A stretch of DNA of 64,000 nucleotides from Meandrina meandrites (taxonomy: Eukaryota; Cnidaria; Anthozoa; Scleractinia; Meandrinidae). Every line of letters starts with the position of its first letter. Position 1 is the first letter of the stretch. The DNA is taken from assembly GCA_963693305.1 (NCBI GenBank), contig OY855905.1, forward strand, positions 4,032,701 through 4,096,700, read 5' to 3'. Made by a program: the position numbers and the translations under genes. Positions 1-13,700 of the stretch are shown one piece after another. Below the pieces are notes generated by a model. That model worked only from the letters and a program-made list of their open reading frames with translations. It was not told the DNA's origin and ran no database searches.

Positions 1-1822
1 AGGCCACAAGTTTACTTAGAACTAAATGTTTCCATGTCCGCTTGCTACCGTGACGAGAACGTCTTGCATAATGCATAATAATCACTACAGGATTTTGGGA
101 GATTAGCTTGTATGTCGAGACACTGAGCGTATTTAGCTTTTTTGAGATCAGTAATTTCAATTTATGGTAAAGCGTAATCGCTAGGTTTTCACACTTGTAA
201 ATATAGCGATTTGAAAATGCACTCCTCTCACGACCATATTTCAAGATGTGATTTTCTAATACGGTGCAAAACTACATCTTGCAATGGTGTTTTACCGCGC
301 AAGAGATTACCACTAGCATTCCAAACTATTTTCTTTTTATCTCGAGAATAATTCAGTCTTTTTAAACTTCGCTTTTTGAGCCAGCCAGACGGCACAAAAC
401 TTGACAAGTGATATTGAAAGCTATATTCGAAGCTCCAAAAGTTGCATCGAGCAGCTTAAGTGACATTTTCGTTAAAACAGATTGGCAGCTATAGATCGTA
501 AAATCGCCGATGCCGAAAAAGCCATTAAGCACTTAAACAAAACAAACTTACTTTGTTGCATTTTAGTGCAATATGTAGATGCACGTTAATTTGATGGATA
601 AAAGATTTACGTTAGACAAGGTTATGGTGAGATTGTTTAAGTAGGGCTTACATCCTCTGAAGAGAAACTATAAAGCATAAAATTAATACTTTTTTTGGAA
701 TGAATAGCCAGAATTTGTATGGCACCGCTGGTGCCGACATAAAAAAAATGAGATAACAACTAAAATCATCAACTGAAATTTACACCGCGGCGTCCATTCG
801 TAAGCTTTTCGTTCGGTTTTCAAGATATAATTCAAAGCACACTACATATCGGCTGTTCAAAGGACTAATATTTAAAGCCAGTGTTTACCAAGATCGTTTT
901 GAATTAAGATGAGCTATGGATGAAAACTCGATAGCAATGGTTACAGGGAAAGATGTCGATAGTTTTAAATAAAACCATAGAAAAAATATTATATGTAGTT
1001 TTCGTTTGAATTCAATTCCAAGTTGCAACCTATTGATCTCACTAACAAAAACATTTTTATCCTTGTTATGTCAACATTTCGCGTTGCCAAAATAAGCACT
1101 TTTTCTTTTTTCATCTGGTGATTCGAAATTGGCGAAGGGATGTTTTAACAAGCCGAACACAGCTTATGTTAAAATGTTGCCTTTGCTGGCGAATGAAAAC
1201 CGCACATTCAAGCATCCATTTCAGCGCCATCTGCTTACAAATCCTAAATATAAATAGCACTATATTTGGCTCGAAAAACAAACTCTTCAGCGGGAGAGGA
1301 AACGATCACATAAAAGGAACTCCGGGAGATTTTAAAAACAGTTCATTTTATACAGAAAAAAAATATATAATATTATGAATTTCTTAACGTCAAATTCGCA
1401 CAACTAAAATCAAGGAATTCGACCCTTTTTAACGTGCACGATGCAGTTTAAATTTATGTTGGTAATACTGAAAGAATGGTTCCATAAAGTACGACATGTT
1501 TCCAGGCGGCAAATTGGAACATATTTTACCCTCACTTTTTTTAAAAGAAAAACATTAATACAAAAACCAATGGATTTGTTATTCGCGTGATATACCTTAT
1601 AGCAGGATTGAAAGCAAATGTCCACAGACGTTAGTCAGGTCGGCTCTTCGACATCCGCGAACTTAACATCTTTTTTTACTGTTATTATAATTATTTCCTT
1701 TCGTTTGTATTTTTTCCCTTGGGCAAAATTTATAGAGGAAGGGAAGGAGGGAGAATTTATATTTCCAGAAATGTTTTCTTCGCCTTTTATGCCACGTCTT
1801 TTAAAACACACGCACGGTTTAC
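1..1822. other. No gene recognised
   Basis: AT-rich sequence with no exon I can support. At about 410-550 on the + strand, two short runs read like charged helical protein (a run ending in a TGA near 470, then one starting near 487), separated by stops. This could be a decayed coding fragment or chance. Confidence 0.4.
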
Positions 1823-1951
1823 CTCAATCTTATAGCGGTCTCGTTCAGCTTCAAGAAGAGCCTGCACTTCGGCTAATTTCACTTCTGCATCAGTTTTGAT
1901 GGCGTAACTTTGCTTCTCAAAGTTATCCTTCTGGGCTTTGATCTCCAATTC
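1823..1951 (-). CDS. Candidate internal exon, coiled-coil protein (unassigned; weakly flotillin-like)
   Basis: On the minus strand an acceptor (TTGTTTCAG) is followed by a 129-base open exon and a consensus donor (GAG|GTAAAC). It encodes 42 full residues plus a split codon, strongly helical and charged, with motifs such as ELEIKAQKDNF and EVQALLEAERDRYKIE. The spacing of charged residues resembles the coiled-coil part of flotillins, but identity by eye is low, so the family call is only a suggestion. I could not find matching exons on either side; the rest of the gene may lie off the left edge. It could also be an isolated gene fragment. Confidence 0.35.
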
Positions 1952-4900
1952 TGAAACAAGAAAAATAGAAAAAACAAGGTCAGCAAAGAGGTCTGCGAAA
2001 ATACTGCGACCAATATCTGCATCGCACATGTCAGCTGGTTTAATTAAATATTCACGGCGATCCATCCGTAGAAATTTGTCCATACCCCCATTCCGCGGAG
2101 ATTTTCGAAGTAGTTTTTCTATTAAATTCATTTTCCGGCCAGTTGCCTTGGCGCCGGGAGCGTTTTGCGACGGAAGAGCGTTGCTTCTTTTCCAAGCGAG
2201 CGGTGATAAAGCTCAATATATATATATACGTTCACTTTTGGTAAATTCACAGCAAGTCATATGTGAACACCACAATATGTCAAATTGCCTACGATGTATA
2301 CAAGATTCACGGCCGGCGAGGAAGGCTAACGTTACACAATGTAGTTTACGAATGTTTTCTCAACCAAAAACATGATTTATGCATTGTTCATCATCCGTGG
2401 TGCAAAATAACTACCAGCTACACCTTTCGAAATATGGTACGAATCCAGCGAAGATTTCGTGGCGTTCTGTTGACAAGACTCATCTTATTGGTTCGCGCAA
2501 ATTCATATCAATTTTCCTCGCCTAACCGCAAAGACGAATATTGCTCAGAAATGACCTCATTGTTTATGGTGAAAGAATCACCGCTTATTCGACCACCTGC
2601 TTCACCCAAACCAAAACAACACGGCGACCAATCAAAACGCATCTTGTGAACAACCCCACCCAATCACAAGTCCCGATTTAAAAGCGCCAGGTGTATTATG
2701 AACTGCACAGAAGGCCTTCAACGTCAAACACAGAACTTTGCAAGCAGCTAGTGATGTGTGCGCGCAAATTTCGTCCTCCCGTAATTTTATCGCTGAAAAT
2801 TTAGTAAAAACGTGTAGTAACATATGCGCTTAGCTTTACAGATTCGGTATATGTTTTTGAACACTGCGCGCGAAGAAAGCTATTTTTAGCACTACAATTA
2901 AGTTTGTAAATAGGGCTTGAAAACTATATGAGCTTATCATTACAGCTCAATATCTACATGTACCAAGAGAGATTCGAGGTTAGTTTCGTTTTAACTGAGC
3001 GACAAATTAAAACAATTCATACCAAATTGTTGGAGCGCTGTCAGAAATACAACATATGTTTCCTCAATTATATATCGCGAAAAAAGTTTTTGCAGTGTAA
3101 ACTTTCACTTTAATTGCAAAGCAAGCCCTATATACGTTCAATTAATTGACAAATTGACAGCAAATGTCCCCGAAATTTACGTGTTTTTTGTTGGGTTTCT
3201 TAAAAGATCAATATTTTTTTAACTTTCCCATATCACGCATATACAAAATCAATGATAGAAAATTTGTTTTATTCCACAAATATAGCCAATAGGGGTTGGA
3301 AAACTTAAGATGAGATAAAAAAAATAACTTTTAAAGTGCCGCTTTATACCAAAATAAATGTTCATTGCATTAAAGTGTATACATAATGGTCAGCAAAGCA
3401 ATTTAAAAAATTCTTTCGCTGATTTTATCTACAGAAAATAAACGAACATGTCCAAGAGTAAAACCCCACGAAAAATGACACACATTTAAAAACTAAATCC
3501 TGCAGTGCTGCCTAATTATTTATACAATATACGAATGACATGTTTACAAACCATTCGCGCGACGTTCGTATGCATGAACGATTGTAAACACTCTCCTTGC
3601 GTATTCTAAGTTAAATGTAGAAATTAAAGCGAAATCGCGAAATAAACTGAAAAAAAAAAACTGAAATTCACTTAGTCAGATAATTTTTTCGCTAGACACA
3701 ATTATATTTTTACATTAATATTCGAAATAGATCTTAAGCCAGTTATCTGCTACGAGCAAGGACAGAGTTTAGACGTTTACAACACGCATTTAATTATTTG
3801 CAAATTTAAGCATTATTTTATGAGTATCGCACAATGTTAAACAAAACAAAATTTAATCCTATCGTGCAAATGAAGTTTTGAATCATTCGCTTCGGATAAA
3901 TACAGCTTTCTGATAAAACTTCAGCCAATTTTTTCCAGAAAAATACGCTGGAAATTCGACATCTTCGTTCGGCTCTAAAAACACGTTTATAGCGGAAATC
4001 ACCCAGACCCTGCGAAGCTGGTGAAAATAGTGATCACATATAATTTTAAAACGCTTTTGTCAAGTGAAGAAACGAACAAGTATAAAAAGAAACCTTACCT
4101 TGATTCTCGATCCTCTTTCTTAAATCTTCCGAAAGTTTTACGTAGTCGACCTGCCAAGTGTCAACCAAAAAACATAGTTAAATGGCAGACATTTTCTAAT
4201 CCCTTTCGACAGCCGAGAGAGCACTTAAATTTGATGTCAAAATGCGTGGGAAACAGATCTTGTTATGACCGCCTAGCCACAAAATGATAATGTTTTGTAA
4301 ACACGCGAACCCACAGGATGTTTGTGACATACGATAAAGACTAATAGTCCTTTACTTCCGAGCGAATTCAAATTAGAATTAAATCAAGAACTAAAAAGCA
4401 AGTATTATACGTGAATTATACTTGCAAATCATAAAATTCACCGACAACAAGCCGGAGTTTTCTCACTCGCCACGTTCTAATAAAATTTTACGGCGTAAAA
4501 CCCGTCAGTGCAAAAGATAAAAGTAAACAAAAAACCCCAAAGGAAATAACAAAGTTATTCCTCTTTAGTTTCTGCAAATAAAAGCACATGTCAGGATAAG
4601 CCACATGCATATTTAACCCAAAATTATATAACTATACGATAGAATATATCCACTGAACTCAATCTAGCACACACTGACAATTTAAAACAAAGCAACCGAA
4701 TTATTGCCGACCAGATCTTCATTGTTGTTCCTTCGCTCGCTAGTTAGAATTATAAAACATGTCTTGAAAGTAACTCACTTCAGTTTAGAAAATAACGACT
4801 TCAAATTAACGCCAAAACATGTCGCCTCGTGCAAATGGCGTGCCAGAGAAAACTGTCAACGGCATGGACAGTGAAGTGCTCATTGTCGATTTTAGATCCT

Positions 4901-5160
4901 GCTAAGCAACGCTTCCCGACACTTCAAGCATTCATTGTTTTAGAAGCAATTCGTGCTGAGAGAGAGAGCATTGTATAACATGATGGCTCTCTTTTTATTT
5001 TTGCCTGCATAATTGGCCTCGTGTTTGCTAACGTATGTAAGGGCAATGTGTCTAAAGTGAGCCTTTTAGAAGACTACGGGAACACAGTCCAACTGGCAAG
5101 CATGAGAAAAACTCTACCAAAATACCACGCTATACACTTTACAAATTGACTACGGAAATC
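1952..5160. other. No gene recognised
   Basis: AT-rich intergenic sequence. The open frames at 1938-2375, 2263-2649, 2928-3113 and 4021-4287 show no family motif and no convincing splice signals, so I treat them as chance. Confidence 0.5.
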
Positions 5161-5214
5161 GAAAAAAGACTTTTAGGTGGTCTACCATAGAACTGGCCGA
5201 CTAGACCGAGATAA

Positions 5215-5480
5215 CGTAAAATTCCGGTTGTAAGCCCTGGGCTTAAACAACTTCGTAAGGGGTTTTGGGTGGGCTGATAAACGGAGGGGCTTATTTTCAA
5301 AGGGAGGGGGTTATAAGCGGAACAAGAAAAACGTTTCGAAACGAGCCACGGCAGTGTTGATCGAAATACGTTTTTAAATTAAAAAGTCATAATAAAGCAA
5401 CATTTAGCCCTGTTCAGTACTGTCATCCAACAGAGGGCGCTTATATCCGGGAGAGGGGGGAGGTGGGGGGGCTTATAGCC
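5215..5480. repeat. G-rich dispersed repeat ('ggggcttat' type)
   Basis: Several variants of a G-rich phrase recur here (gtaagccctgggctta, acggaggggcttat, ggaggggggttataagc-like, ggggggcttatagcc), interspersed with AT-rich sequence. This looks like a degraded non-coding repeat. No terminal repeats or target duplication were found. Confidence 0.4.
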
Positions 5481-6020
5481 AGATGTACTTTTTTTGTATT
5501 TCACATTCGAAACCACTGGACGGGCCGGCCAGGTCTGACTAAGCGCCCCTAGACTACAGTATTTGATGCACCCAAATAATGCTTGTACCCTTAACCCTAA
5601 GAATCCCGCGGGACGGGAGTTTTACCAAATCAAGAACTACTCAAGTTACCTCAACATTCACATATGCCGTAGTGGTGATCTTGTGCGCCCGCAGACCAAA
5701 GTCCAGTGTGCATCGCGTCTCGTTAACGTCTCTTAGCAACGGCGAAACACACATCTGTTAATAGGAGACAGTGCTTTTTTAGTTTACAAGCACGCGGGAA
5801 ATTCTATAACAAGAGAAAGTGTATAAAAAAGCACAAGGTATGGCCAAATTCATCTCGCACTTCTCGAATGTTGGTAGAAATTACCAAATGCTTACCATGC
5901 TTACCTGTTGTATGACTCAACAATGAACGAGGAACAAGTTTACTATTTTGCTATATAAAATGTTCAAGAAATTCCGAGCGTTCAAACTCGAGAAGGAAGC
6001 CGCTTGCATTATGATACAGA

Positions 6021-6330
6021 CCTTCAGATCGGACAGGGATCGGAGTACAGATATCGAGTACGAGTGCGACGAACGACTTTTTTAAAACACAGTGCTTATG
6101 CTCTCGATTATCACATTTCACACCAATCTCGTACCTACAACAACAACAGCAACGACGACGACGACGACTGGTCTCCTTTCCAACTAGTCAGCAACAGGGA
6201 TTAAGAGTGAGGGCTCTTGAAAGGAAACTAGATTTAAATTCTAAAATCGTGTAATACTCGTACACGATCTCATACTCGTACTCCGATCCCCACCCCCCCC
6301 CCCCCCCCCCCCCTCCTCAAGGTCCCTAAT
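6021..6330 (+). mobile_element. MITE-like repeat, copy 1
   Basis: The ends are inverted copies of each other: GGATCGGAGTAC near 6037 and GTACTCCGATCC ending near 6289. The interior (for example TCTCGATTATCACATTTCAC and CAATCTCGTACCTA) matches a second copy at 37408-37597 in the opposite orientation. This copy has gained a CAA/CGA triplet run (about 6138-6168) and a poly-C tract (about 6291-6313) that the other lacks. The open frame at 6004-6204 lies inside the repeat and is not a gene. Confidence 0.65.
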
Positions 6331-6565
6331 TTCAATAATACACACGCGTTACATAACGTAACCTGGGCTTTACAAAGAATCTGAAAGTCTTACCACAAAA
6401 CTTGTTTTACAGTTTCCACCAAGACTATCTTGTAACAGCCGAGTCAGGGGCGAGTTTCTGTAAGGAATGTGAGTTCTTTTGCCTTCAGACAGTGCGTGAA
6501 TTGTGTTACTGTGAAGAAAAAGAAAGCGACTTCAAAAGTTGGCCTAAAGGATTCAGTCCAATGTC

Positions 6566-7010
6566 CCGGGGGGGGGGGGGGGGGGGGGCGCTCCCTTATA
6601 AGGGCTTAACGGGGACGTGCGGCCCGACAGGGTATGGTTTTCAGGATTTTTGGTTTGAACGGGGTATCTATTTCGCCCCTTTTTGTTTTAAACGGGGTAT
6701 CTTTACATAGACCAACGCCTTAAACAGGATAAGCAAATATGTTTATTTTATAGGAACTTAGCCACAAGCTGAATTTTTACAAGATCTTTCTTAGTGTTGA
6801 CTTCGGCATTGATACCAAGCTTAATTCCCGATTGATTACGCTACAACAAATGTCTTAGACCGTAAAAAAAGACAGGGCATCAAAAATTGGCATTCTGCCT
6901 TAAACAGGGTAGGAAAATCAGAGATTCGTGTCTTAAACAGGGTCAGAGCTTGAGCAGCCGGGCCGCACCTCCCTACCCGGGATTCTGTTAAGTACCTCCC
7001 CGCCCCCGGG
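6566..7010. mobile_element. Non-autonomous DNA transposon with 8-bp target duplication (hAT-like)
   Basis: A 445-bp G/C-ended element bounded by CCGGGGG and CCCCCGGG is flanked on both sides by the direct repeat CCAATGTC (6558-6565 and 7011-7018). Imperfect inverted ends share GTGCGGCCC and CTTAAC blocks. The interior contains degenerate repeats of 'aaacggggtat' and 'ttaaacaggg'. An 8-bp duplication fits hAT-type integration. No transposase frame is present. Confidence 0.65.
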
Positions 7011-7027
7011 CCAATGTCTAAGAAATG

Positions 7028-7180
7028 TATATATATATATATATGTTGGAAAGGAAAGAATATAAGACCCATGCCAGTCCTATTGGGGAAGAGGAACGAG
7101 TATCGGCGCGAACGAACGAACGAACGAAAATAGAAAAAACGAAAAAAAAAAACAGCACCAATCAATCAATCAATCAATTT
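7028..7180. repeat. Cluster of three microsatellites
   Basis: A (TA)n run at about 7028-7044, a (CGAA)n run at about 7108-7127 and a (CAAT)n run at about 7160-7178 lie within 150 bp, just outside the 445-bp element. From 7181 to the kinesin stop at 7757 I see no gene, only a poly-C tract near 7595. Confidence 0.75.
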
Positions 7181-7756
7181 ATTTCTGTCAAAACGCGGGA
7201 TGAGAGTCAGAGGCTCATGTAAAAAACGCATGACAAAAGTTAGTGATAGAACCAAAATTTCTGTTACATAGTACATATTACTAACATACAAACAATAGCA
7301 CAAACAATTGAAGTAAACAAAACCTACCCCAGTTCTAAAAGCGACAGGTTCACGTGTTGTAACTCCGACAGTCGCTCTCCCTCAACTCTAGACTTTTTTA
7401 TTCTTTCGCTGCCAGCAAGATCGCAACTGCAAACAGAAAAAGACAATTAAATATGTCAGTAATGTGAATCAAAAGTTAAAAGAAACGCGCGCGTGATGTT
7501 GTGGCGTGACCCGTGAATGTTGACTGGATGGAATACGAAATTGATATTTCTTTTATGAAGGGCATTTTGGATCCCTTCATACCTGATACCACTCCCCCCC
7601 CCCCCCCCCCGCCCCCTTGTGATCAGGGCTTTATTTCCACACGGCGCCACCACCCAACCCTAGACTTCCGAACATAAACCTGCCAAGGGTATTTGTGTTC
7701 CCGCAAAATCCATTTTAAAGATATTTAGCAAGTAAAGTATGTTATGGCATTTAATC

Positions 7757-10700
7757 TTACATGTTGATTCTTCCAGTGATTAGCACGTCATCACGTATTC
7801 TGATTCCTTCCAAAAATGATTCATCGTCATCGTCGTCCTGAAATGATTAAAAAAAGAATGTAACAAAAGGGGAAATCCGTCTGCCCTAAAAACCAACCTT
7901 TAAGTGTCAGCTCAACACATTAAACGATACTTTTTTCGTCCACTTAAATGATCAATGTTGCAATAGAATGACAAAAGTTGTTTTTTCCTCCGGATCCTAT
8001 CTTCGCATGGTGAACACTAAAGGCCGCGCTGGACCCTTGCTCATTAATAAATTCATTAGCAATTTATTTTGGCGGGGTGTCATGTTGTAAATGTTTAATT
8101 CTTCAAATTTTGAACACCGATTCCTTCAAAACTTATCAAGGATAATAGGGGTTGATGGAATCTTATCATGATTGTCGTTTTACTGAGAGATGACCGTTTA
8201 CTTTGATGTTACAAGCTCTTAAGTGTTAATCTGCAGATAATGCGATTTTGTGTCCAAGTTTCCAGCTAGAATAGCGCACCAAATTAAACGACTATATAAC
8301 CTAGTGGTAAATCACAACCTCTTTTGTGTTCTGGTCAGAACAAAATTCTCGAATTCAATAATTACTAGGAGTTATTGGCTCCTAAGGGGGTAAAAATGTG
8401 AAATCTAAACTTTGAAACGTGCTATCTTCTTTTTGAAAAGGGATTCTAAAAATCCGTTTTGACCAGAACACAATAGAGTACACCAAGTTTATGTTCCCTG
8501 CAAATCAAGTCATGAAATTCTGTATCGGTGGAGAAAACTTGGACACAAAATTGCAGGTTTTGCCGCTTCCGAAGACCTACCGAGTCAGTGTTTACAACAA
8601 CGTGCGCTTTATTCGAAGCTTCGAATCTAATTATGCTGAATTATGATAATTCCCCACGTTCCAGCGCACAGGACACAAAGCGGAGAACAATAACATGTAA
8701 TTACTTATACAAAGAACTTTAAGAAATATATTCTCATGAATATTTCGATTGTTGTCGGCTTCAGTCGTCACAGTTCGTGCATACTCTTAAAATAAATGCA
8801 TACATAATTATAGCAAGGGTCCAGCGCGACCTTAAGTGGCGTTGTGAACACTTTAAAAAGACCTGCGAATAAATTGACAATACTCACATCTCCAAAACCA
8901 TATTCGGGAATATCAGGGCTGCTGGGAGCGCTCTGTAAGAGAAAGTACATTATACATTTAATTTATCAATTTTACTTTTAAAAAAAACACCAGTAAAAGT
9001 ACTCTACAAGGCTGCTGCCTAACGGGCGCCCGGTCGCCTGGGGCGCCTAAGTTACGAGTGCGGGCGACTAAATTTTTGTTCAAGGAGCCCGGATGGGCGC
9101 CTAAGCATAGATGTTCCATTCTCATCTAATGTCTTCAATTTCCTTGTAACTTTGTTCCACTGGCGTAAGATATATCCCGTTTAAAACCATAAGCGCTTCA
9201 TTTCAAAACGGAAATACTAAAATTGTCCACAATAGAGATAATTTTAGCGTATAAATACGTGCAACTTCGAAAACCAATTATTTTCGACTGTTTAGGACTG
9301 GGACTGACTCCCAAATATGGAATGAAGAATGAATAGTATTATGGGCTGCTTCACGTTTCGTTCGCTACGTTGATGTTTTGGAGGATTTTGGAGGAGTTTA
9401 TAGTGAATGTGAAGTAAACATTTTACGGATACAAAAGTGAAATCAATCTCCCGGCCATTCATGCATCAGGTCTGATCATGACAATTTTAATCTGCAAATG
9501 CTTGATACAAAAACCTTTTCAACAAACCTAAAATAATGTGCAGAATGTTTTGATGTTACACTTACGAATTACTGTAATTAAGCTTGTTATTTAACTCAAA
9601 CTTTTATTTTTTCACTTTAGAGAACGCTTAATTTCATAACAACAGAAAATGTGTGCCTTTTCTGTGACATGCTTATCAGCTACCGCTTTTTGTGGATCAA
9701 GTTTGTTTGTTTGTTCATTCGAACTGTTTCGTGTTTTAGCTCGGTTATTGAACCGTGCAAGGAGAACATTACTCTTGAAAATAATAATGTGCTAGAAACT
9801 TTGCTGAAAACAGTTTGAATAACATGAATTGTTTTTAAAACTACTAAAATCTATTGTATAAGCAACTCATTTGATAAGCCTAGAAACTGTTTTTATTTTC
9901 ACAACTTAGTTTTTCTGGTCTATTTTTGACAACTGATTATGAAATGTAGATAAGATCAGAATTTAATTAAAGTGTTTACACAGGTGTTTTGACTTTTTAT
10001 TACCTTTGCCTTAACCTTCAAATAGACCTGCTAAATTGTAATCTTGGTTCTGTTAAACCTTAATTACTAACAATAATTCAAGTTCTTTAGTGAGCTTGCT
10101 GTGCAAAAGTGAAATAATAATTTTGCTGCTTCATGCTTCATTGATTTTGCTTCAAAACTTTGGATGTTCAAAACTCCTATTAAACATTGTTTTATTTGTT
10201 CTACACATTTTTAACTTACTTTATCCAACATTCATCACAGCACAATTTACTGGTTGGATTTTCAAACTCATTTTAATCCTACAGAAACTTTCTAATATAC
10301 ACACTCCTGTTCATGTCACCCAATCAGTGTAAATAGGGTTTTATCGAAGGAGAGGCTCGGTTAAATAAACTTTCAAGTTAAGAAAGCTGGAATTTCTCAC
10401 ACAACTATTTGAGGGAGGTTACCTTCAGAAGCTTTCAGAAAAAAATCTTGTCCGAAGGAGTTTTCTGTTCACGTACAAAGGCTCTACTGACAAAATAAAA
10501 TGGGTGTGCATGTGGAAGGGGACGGTGGGGGGGGGGGGGGGGGGGGACTGCTCCCCAGACCCCTCTCCTAGTTTTTTTTTCTTTTACCCCACCCCACCTC
10601 CCCCGAGAATCGACCATGGCAACTTTTAGGCTGGGCTCCTAAAGTAATGGCTTGGGCTCCTAACTTTTGATGTTAGGAGCCCGAAGGGCTCCTTAAAAAT

Positions 10701-13700
10701 TTCCTTAGGCAGCAGCCTTGCTCTACTCTTTGAGTAAAACAGAAATATTTAATTCTGAGGAAACAGACAAAAAATGTTAGGGAAAAATACATTCTAGAAG
10801 AGATGCTTGACATTATATTGAATAGCTATACAAACTGCTATTTCTGACAAAATTGTTTTTGTCGTTCTTGTGAACAAAATTTTCAGACTTTACATTCAAA
10901 CAACTTCACTTTTATCCCAATGTGTTTTTGAAAAGAAAAATCAAAGAATTCAAGCAGTTCTTACCCATCCTTCGCTTTCTGCACTACTTTCCAGCTCAGA
11001 ATCCATACAAAACTGCAGATCACTTCCTTCAGATACGCTTGGGGTGTTCGGCAAAGACTCGTTCGATTCCATGAAACTGCCAGTCATATCCCCAATAGAC
11101 CAGCGGTTCGGCCGAGCTGGCGTGACTCTCATTTCCGGAAGTGACGACAAATGAAAGCTGTGTCTGTGCACGTCGTTGCGTGACAGACCGCGTTTAGTAA
11201 CTGGGGTTGAGGTCCTGCGCGGAATGAAGCTCTGCGGTCTACCAGGCGACACCTTCGAAGGCGTGTTCTGTGTTTTACGTTCGTCACGGAGACGGTCCAA
11301 GCTACCTGTGGATCGAACTGCCTTGCGTGACGAGTGTGTCATGTTGGAGGATAACGATGGCGATAGAAGATTGCTCTCACTGGAAAAACCTTGCGAGAAA
11401 AGCATATTACAGATTTTTTCCAAGCAAAACGAACGCCGAATCTTACTAACCCGTATATTCACAGGCGGGGGGGGGGGGGGGGAGGGGAAGAGAAAAAGTT
11501 GGCGGGATTAGTATCAAACACGAGAGACAGTGTTTCATCGGGATGTCCACACACCGAGAAGAGAGTTGAAAATAACGACGCGCAGCGGCGCATTTTTGAC
11601 GAAATTCAAGGTGTTTGGAGAGCCGATGAAACACTGTCTCAAGTGTTTGATATATCGTCTTAAACGAAAGAAAAAATAAGGAGTAAACGGAGAAATAAAA
11701 TCGTAGAAATCTACGCTAATTAAGACCGGGTATCCAAACCCCCTTCACGGTTATGATTTTCTTTGTTTTAAGTTGATGAATTATTAACGAGTTTCAGAAC
11801 AGTCTTGTACCCTTTGCGTTCTCTTACCCTCTGCTGCAGGCTTGATCCCACCTTTAGACCGTGTTCTTTCCACAGTAATTTGGCACACGGAGTGAGATCT
11901 AAAGAAAAAGGAAACATAACTGTCATTAATTACATTCGCCTTGACTGAGACATTTTTCCTGTACATAAAGGTTCCTTCGCCTATTTCTGAACACTACTGC
12001 CGAAGTAGAGTGGGAGGCGCGGTGGCTTTATGGTTAGAGGCGCGGTGGCCTAATGGTTAGAGCGCTGGACTGCGGATCGGGCGGTCCGGGTTCAAGCCCT
12101 GGCCGGGGCACTGCGTTGTGTTCTTAGGCAAGATACTTTACTCTCATAGTGCCTCTGTCCACCCAGGTGTATAAATGGGTACCGGCGAATTTACAGTGCT
12201 GGGGGTAACCCCGCGATGGACTAGCATCCCATCCAGGGGGGAGTAGCAATACTCCTAGTCGCTTCACGCTACGGAAACCGGGATAAGCTCCGGCCTGATG
12301 GGCCCCTAGGCTCGTATACAGACTTTACCTTACTGCCGAAGTAGACCGGCCGTATCTGAGAAAGTCAAAGCTTGTAAAAGTACATAGTACAAAGTATATC
12401 AAGATATTCGGTTTGATTTTGTACTCGGCAAATGACAAGATCCCATTAGAAAGTAACCGCCACTTACGAATGTGAAAACCAATGGATTCCTTTCAAAATT
12501 ATAAAGATTATGCGGTTTTTAGAGATTTTACAGGTACGTCAAAAAAAAGAAAATTCCCGCACAGCTCTATAACGCTTACAAAACCTACCTGCTGGAAAGC
12601 CTGTTCATTCGCGTTTCAGCGAAAATGAGCTTCTTCTTGCCCTGTTTTAACAAGGATAGAACTTCGGCAGTGTCCCGCACGACATACTCAGACAGATTTT
12701 CTACATAAACACCTGTGTAACAAAATAAAGTCGTTTTGTGTTAATCATTGAAAGTATGATAAATTATTGGCAAATTTATTATTAAGGTAACGAATGCAAG
12801 GGCGAAGGAACTAAATGGGGTTTTAAACCTCAGTGTCAGAGGAACCTAAATTTTAGTCTCTAAGTAGTCCACCATTAATGTGCCCCTGTGATCAAATTTT
12901 TGATTTTCATTTTTTTTTTTTACATTTTCGTGTACTATTAGACTTTATTAAAAATCTTGCAAAATTTCTATCCATTACGAACGTAAGAAGTCATTTTATT
13001 TTAACATTTGTTCCAAGGCTTGGTTGCGAATTGAAGAAAGTGACGTCACTTTGTAATTACCAATACACGCATATCACCTTTGGGCACGTATTTCCGGAAA
13101 ACACTCTATAGAGACACAAGATGTAGAGAGATTCCTTGCTCCAGATATGGAACAACAACGTGCCACGTGTCACTTATTTTACAGTCGTGCCAAGCGAAGC
13201 GTACCCCTCTAGAGTACATAATGAATTGATTATTCGAAATTTGAATCCGCTAGCAATTTCAAGAATGCACTCATCTTATTATTAATGAAAGGGCCGATCA
13301 GTGTTCGAATCAGAATTTGGTTTCTGATCACAGCCACCCGATTTAAATTAAAGAGAAGGCGAAAAGTTGAATCATCTAAAAAAGATACGTTCAAATTGGT
13401 TTTCAAACGTTGCGTGATTCGTCATCAAGCTTCAAAGTTGGCGTGTCAGACGTTTCGCATGAGCGATCATGAATTCGAACTGGTGATAAAATTTTCCGTC
13501 AAGACCTGTAAACCGTCCAGTTTCATGCGGTTTACAAACGCAGAACACTAGAAATTGAAGTTTAAGATCCACGAAAATCTTAGGGTGGCTGTGATCAGAA
13601 ACCAAATTCTGATTCGAACATTGATCGGCCCTTTCATTAATAATAACATGATTGCATTCTTGAAATTGCTAGCGGATTCAAATTTCGAATAATCAATTCA

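Noticed and set aside
410..550. Short helical peptide runs on the + strand
   Set aside because: Interrupted by stops, with no splice signals that would rescue a frame; too short to call a pseudogene.
6004..6204. 66-residue open frame with an Asn/Asp run
   Set aside because: It falls within a MITE whose other copy lacks the frame; the Asn/Asp run is a triplet microsatellite.
12048..12115. tRNA gene-like sequence with A and B boxes
   Set aside because: It is the head of a SINE with flanking target duplications; the cloverleaf is not complete.
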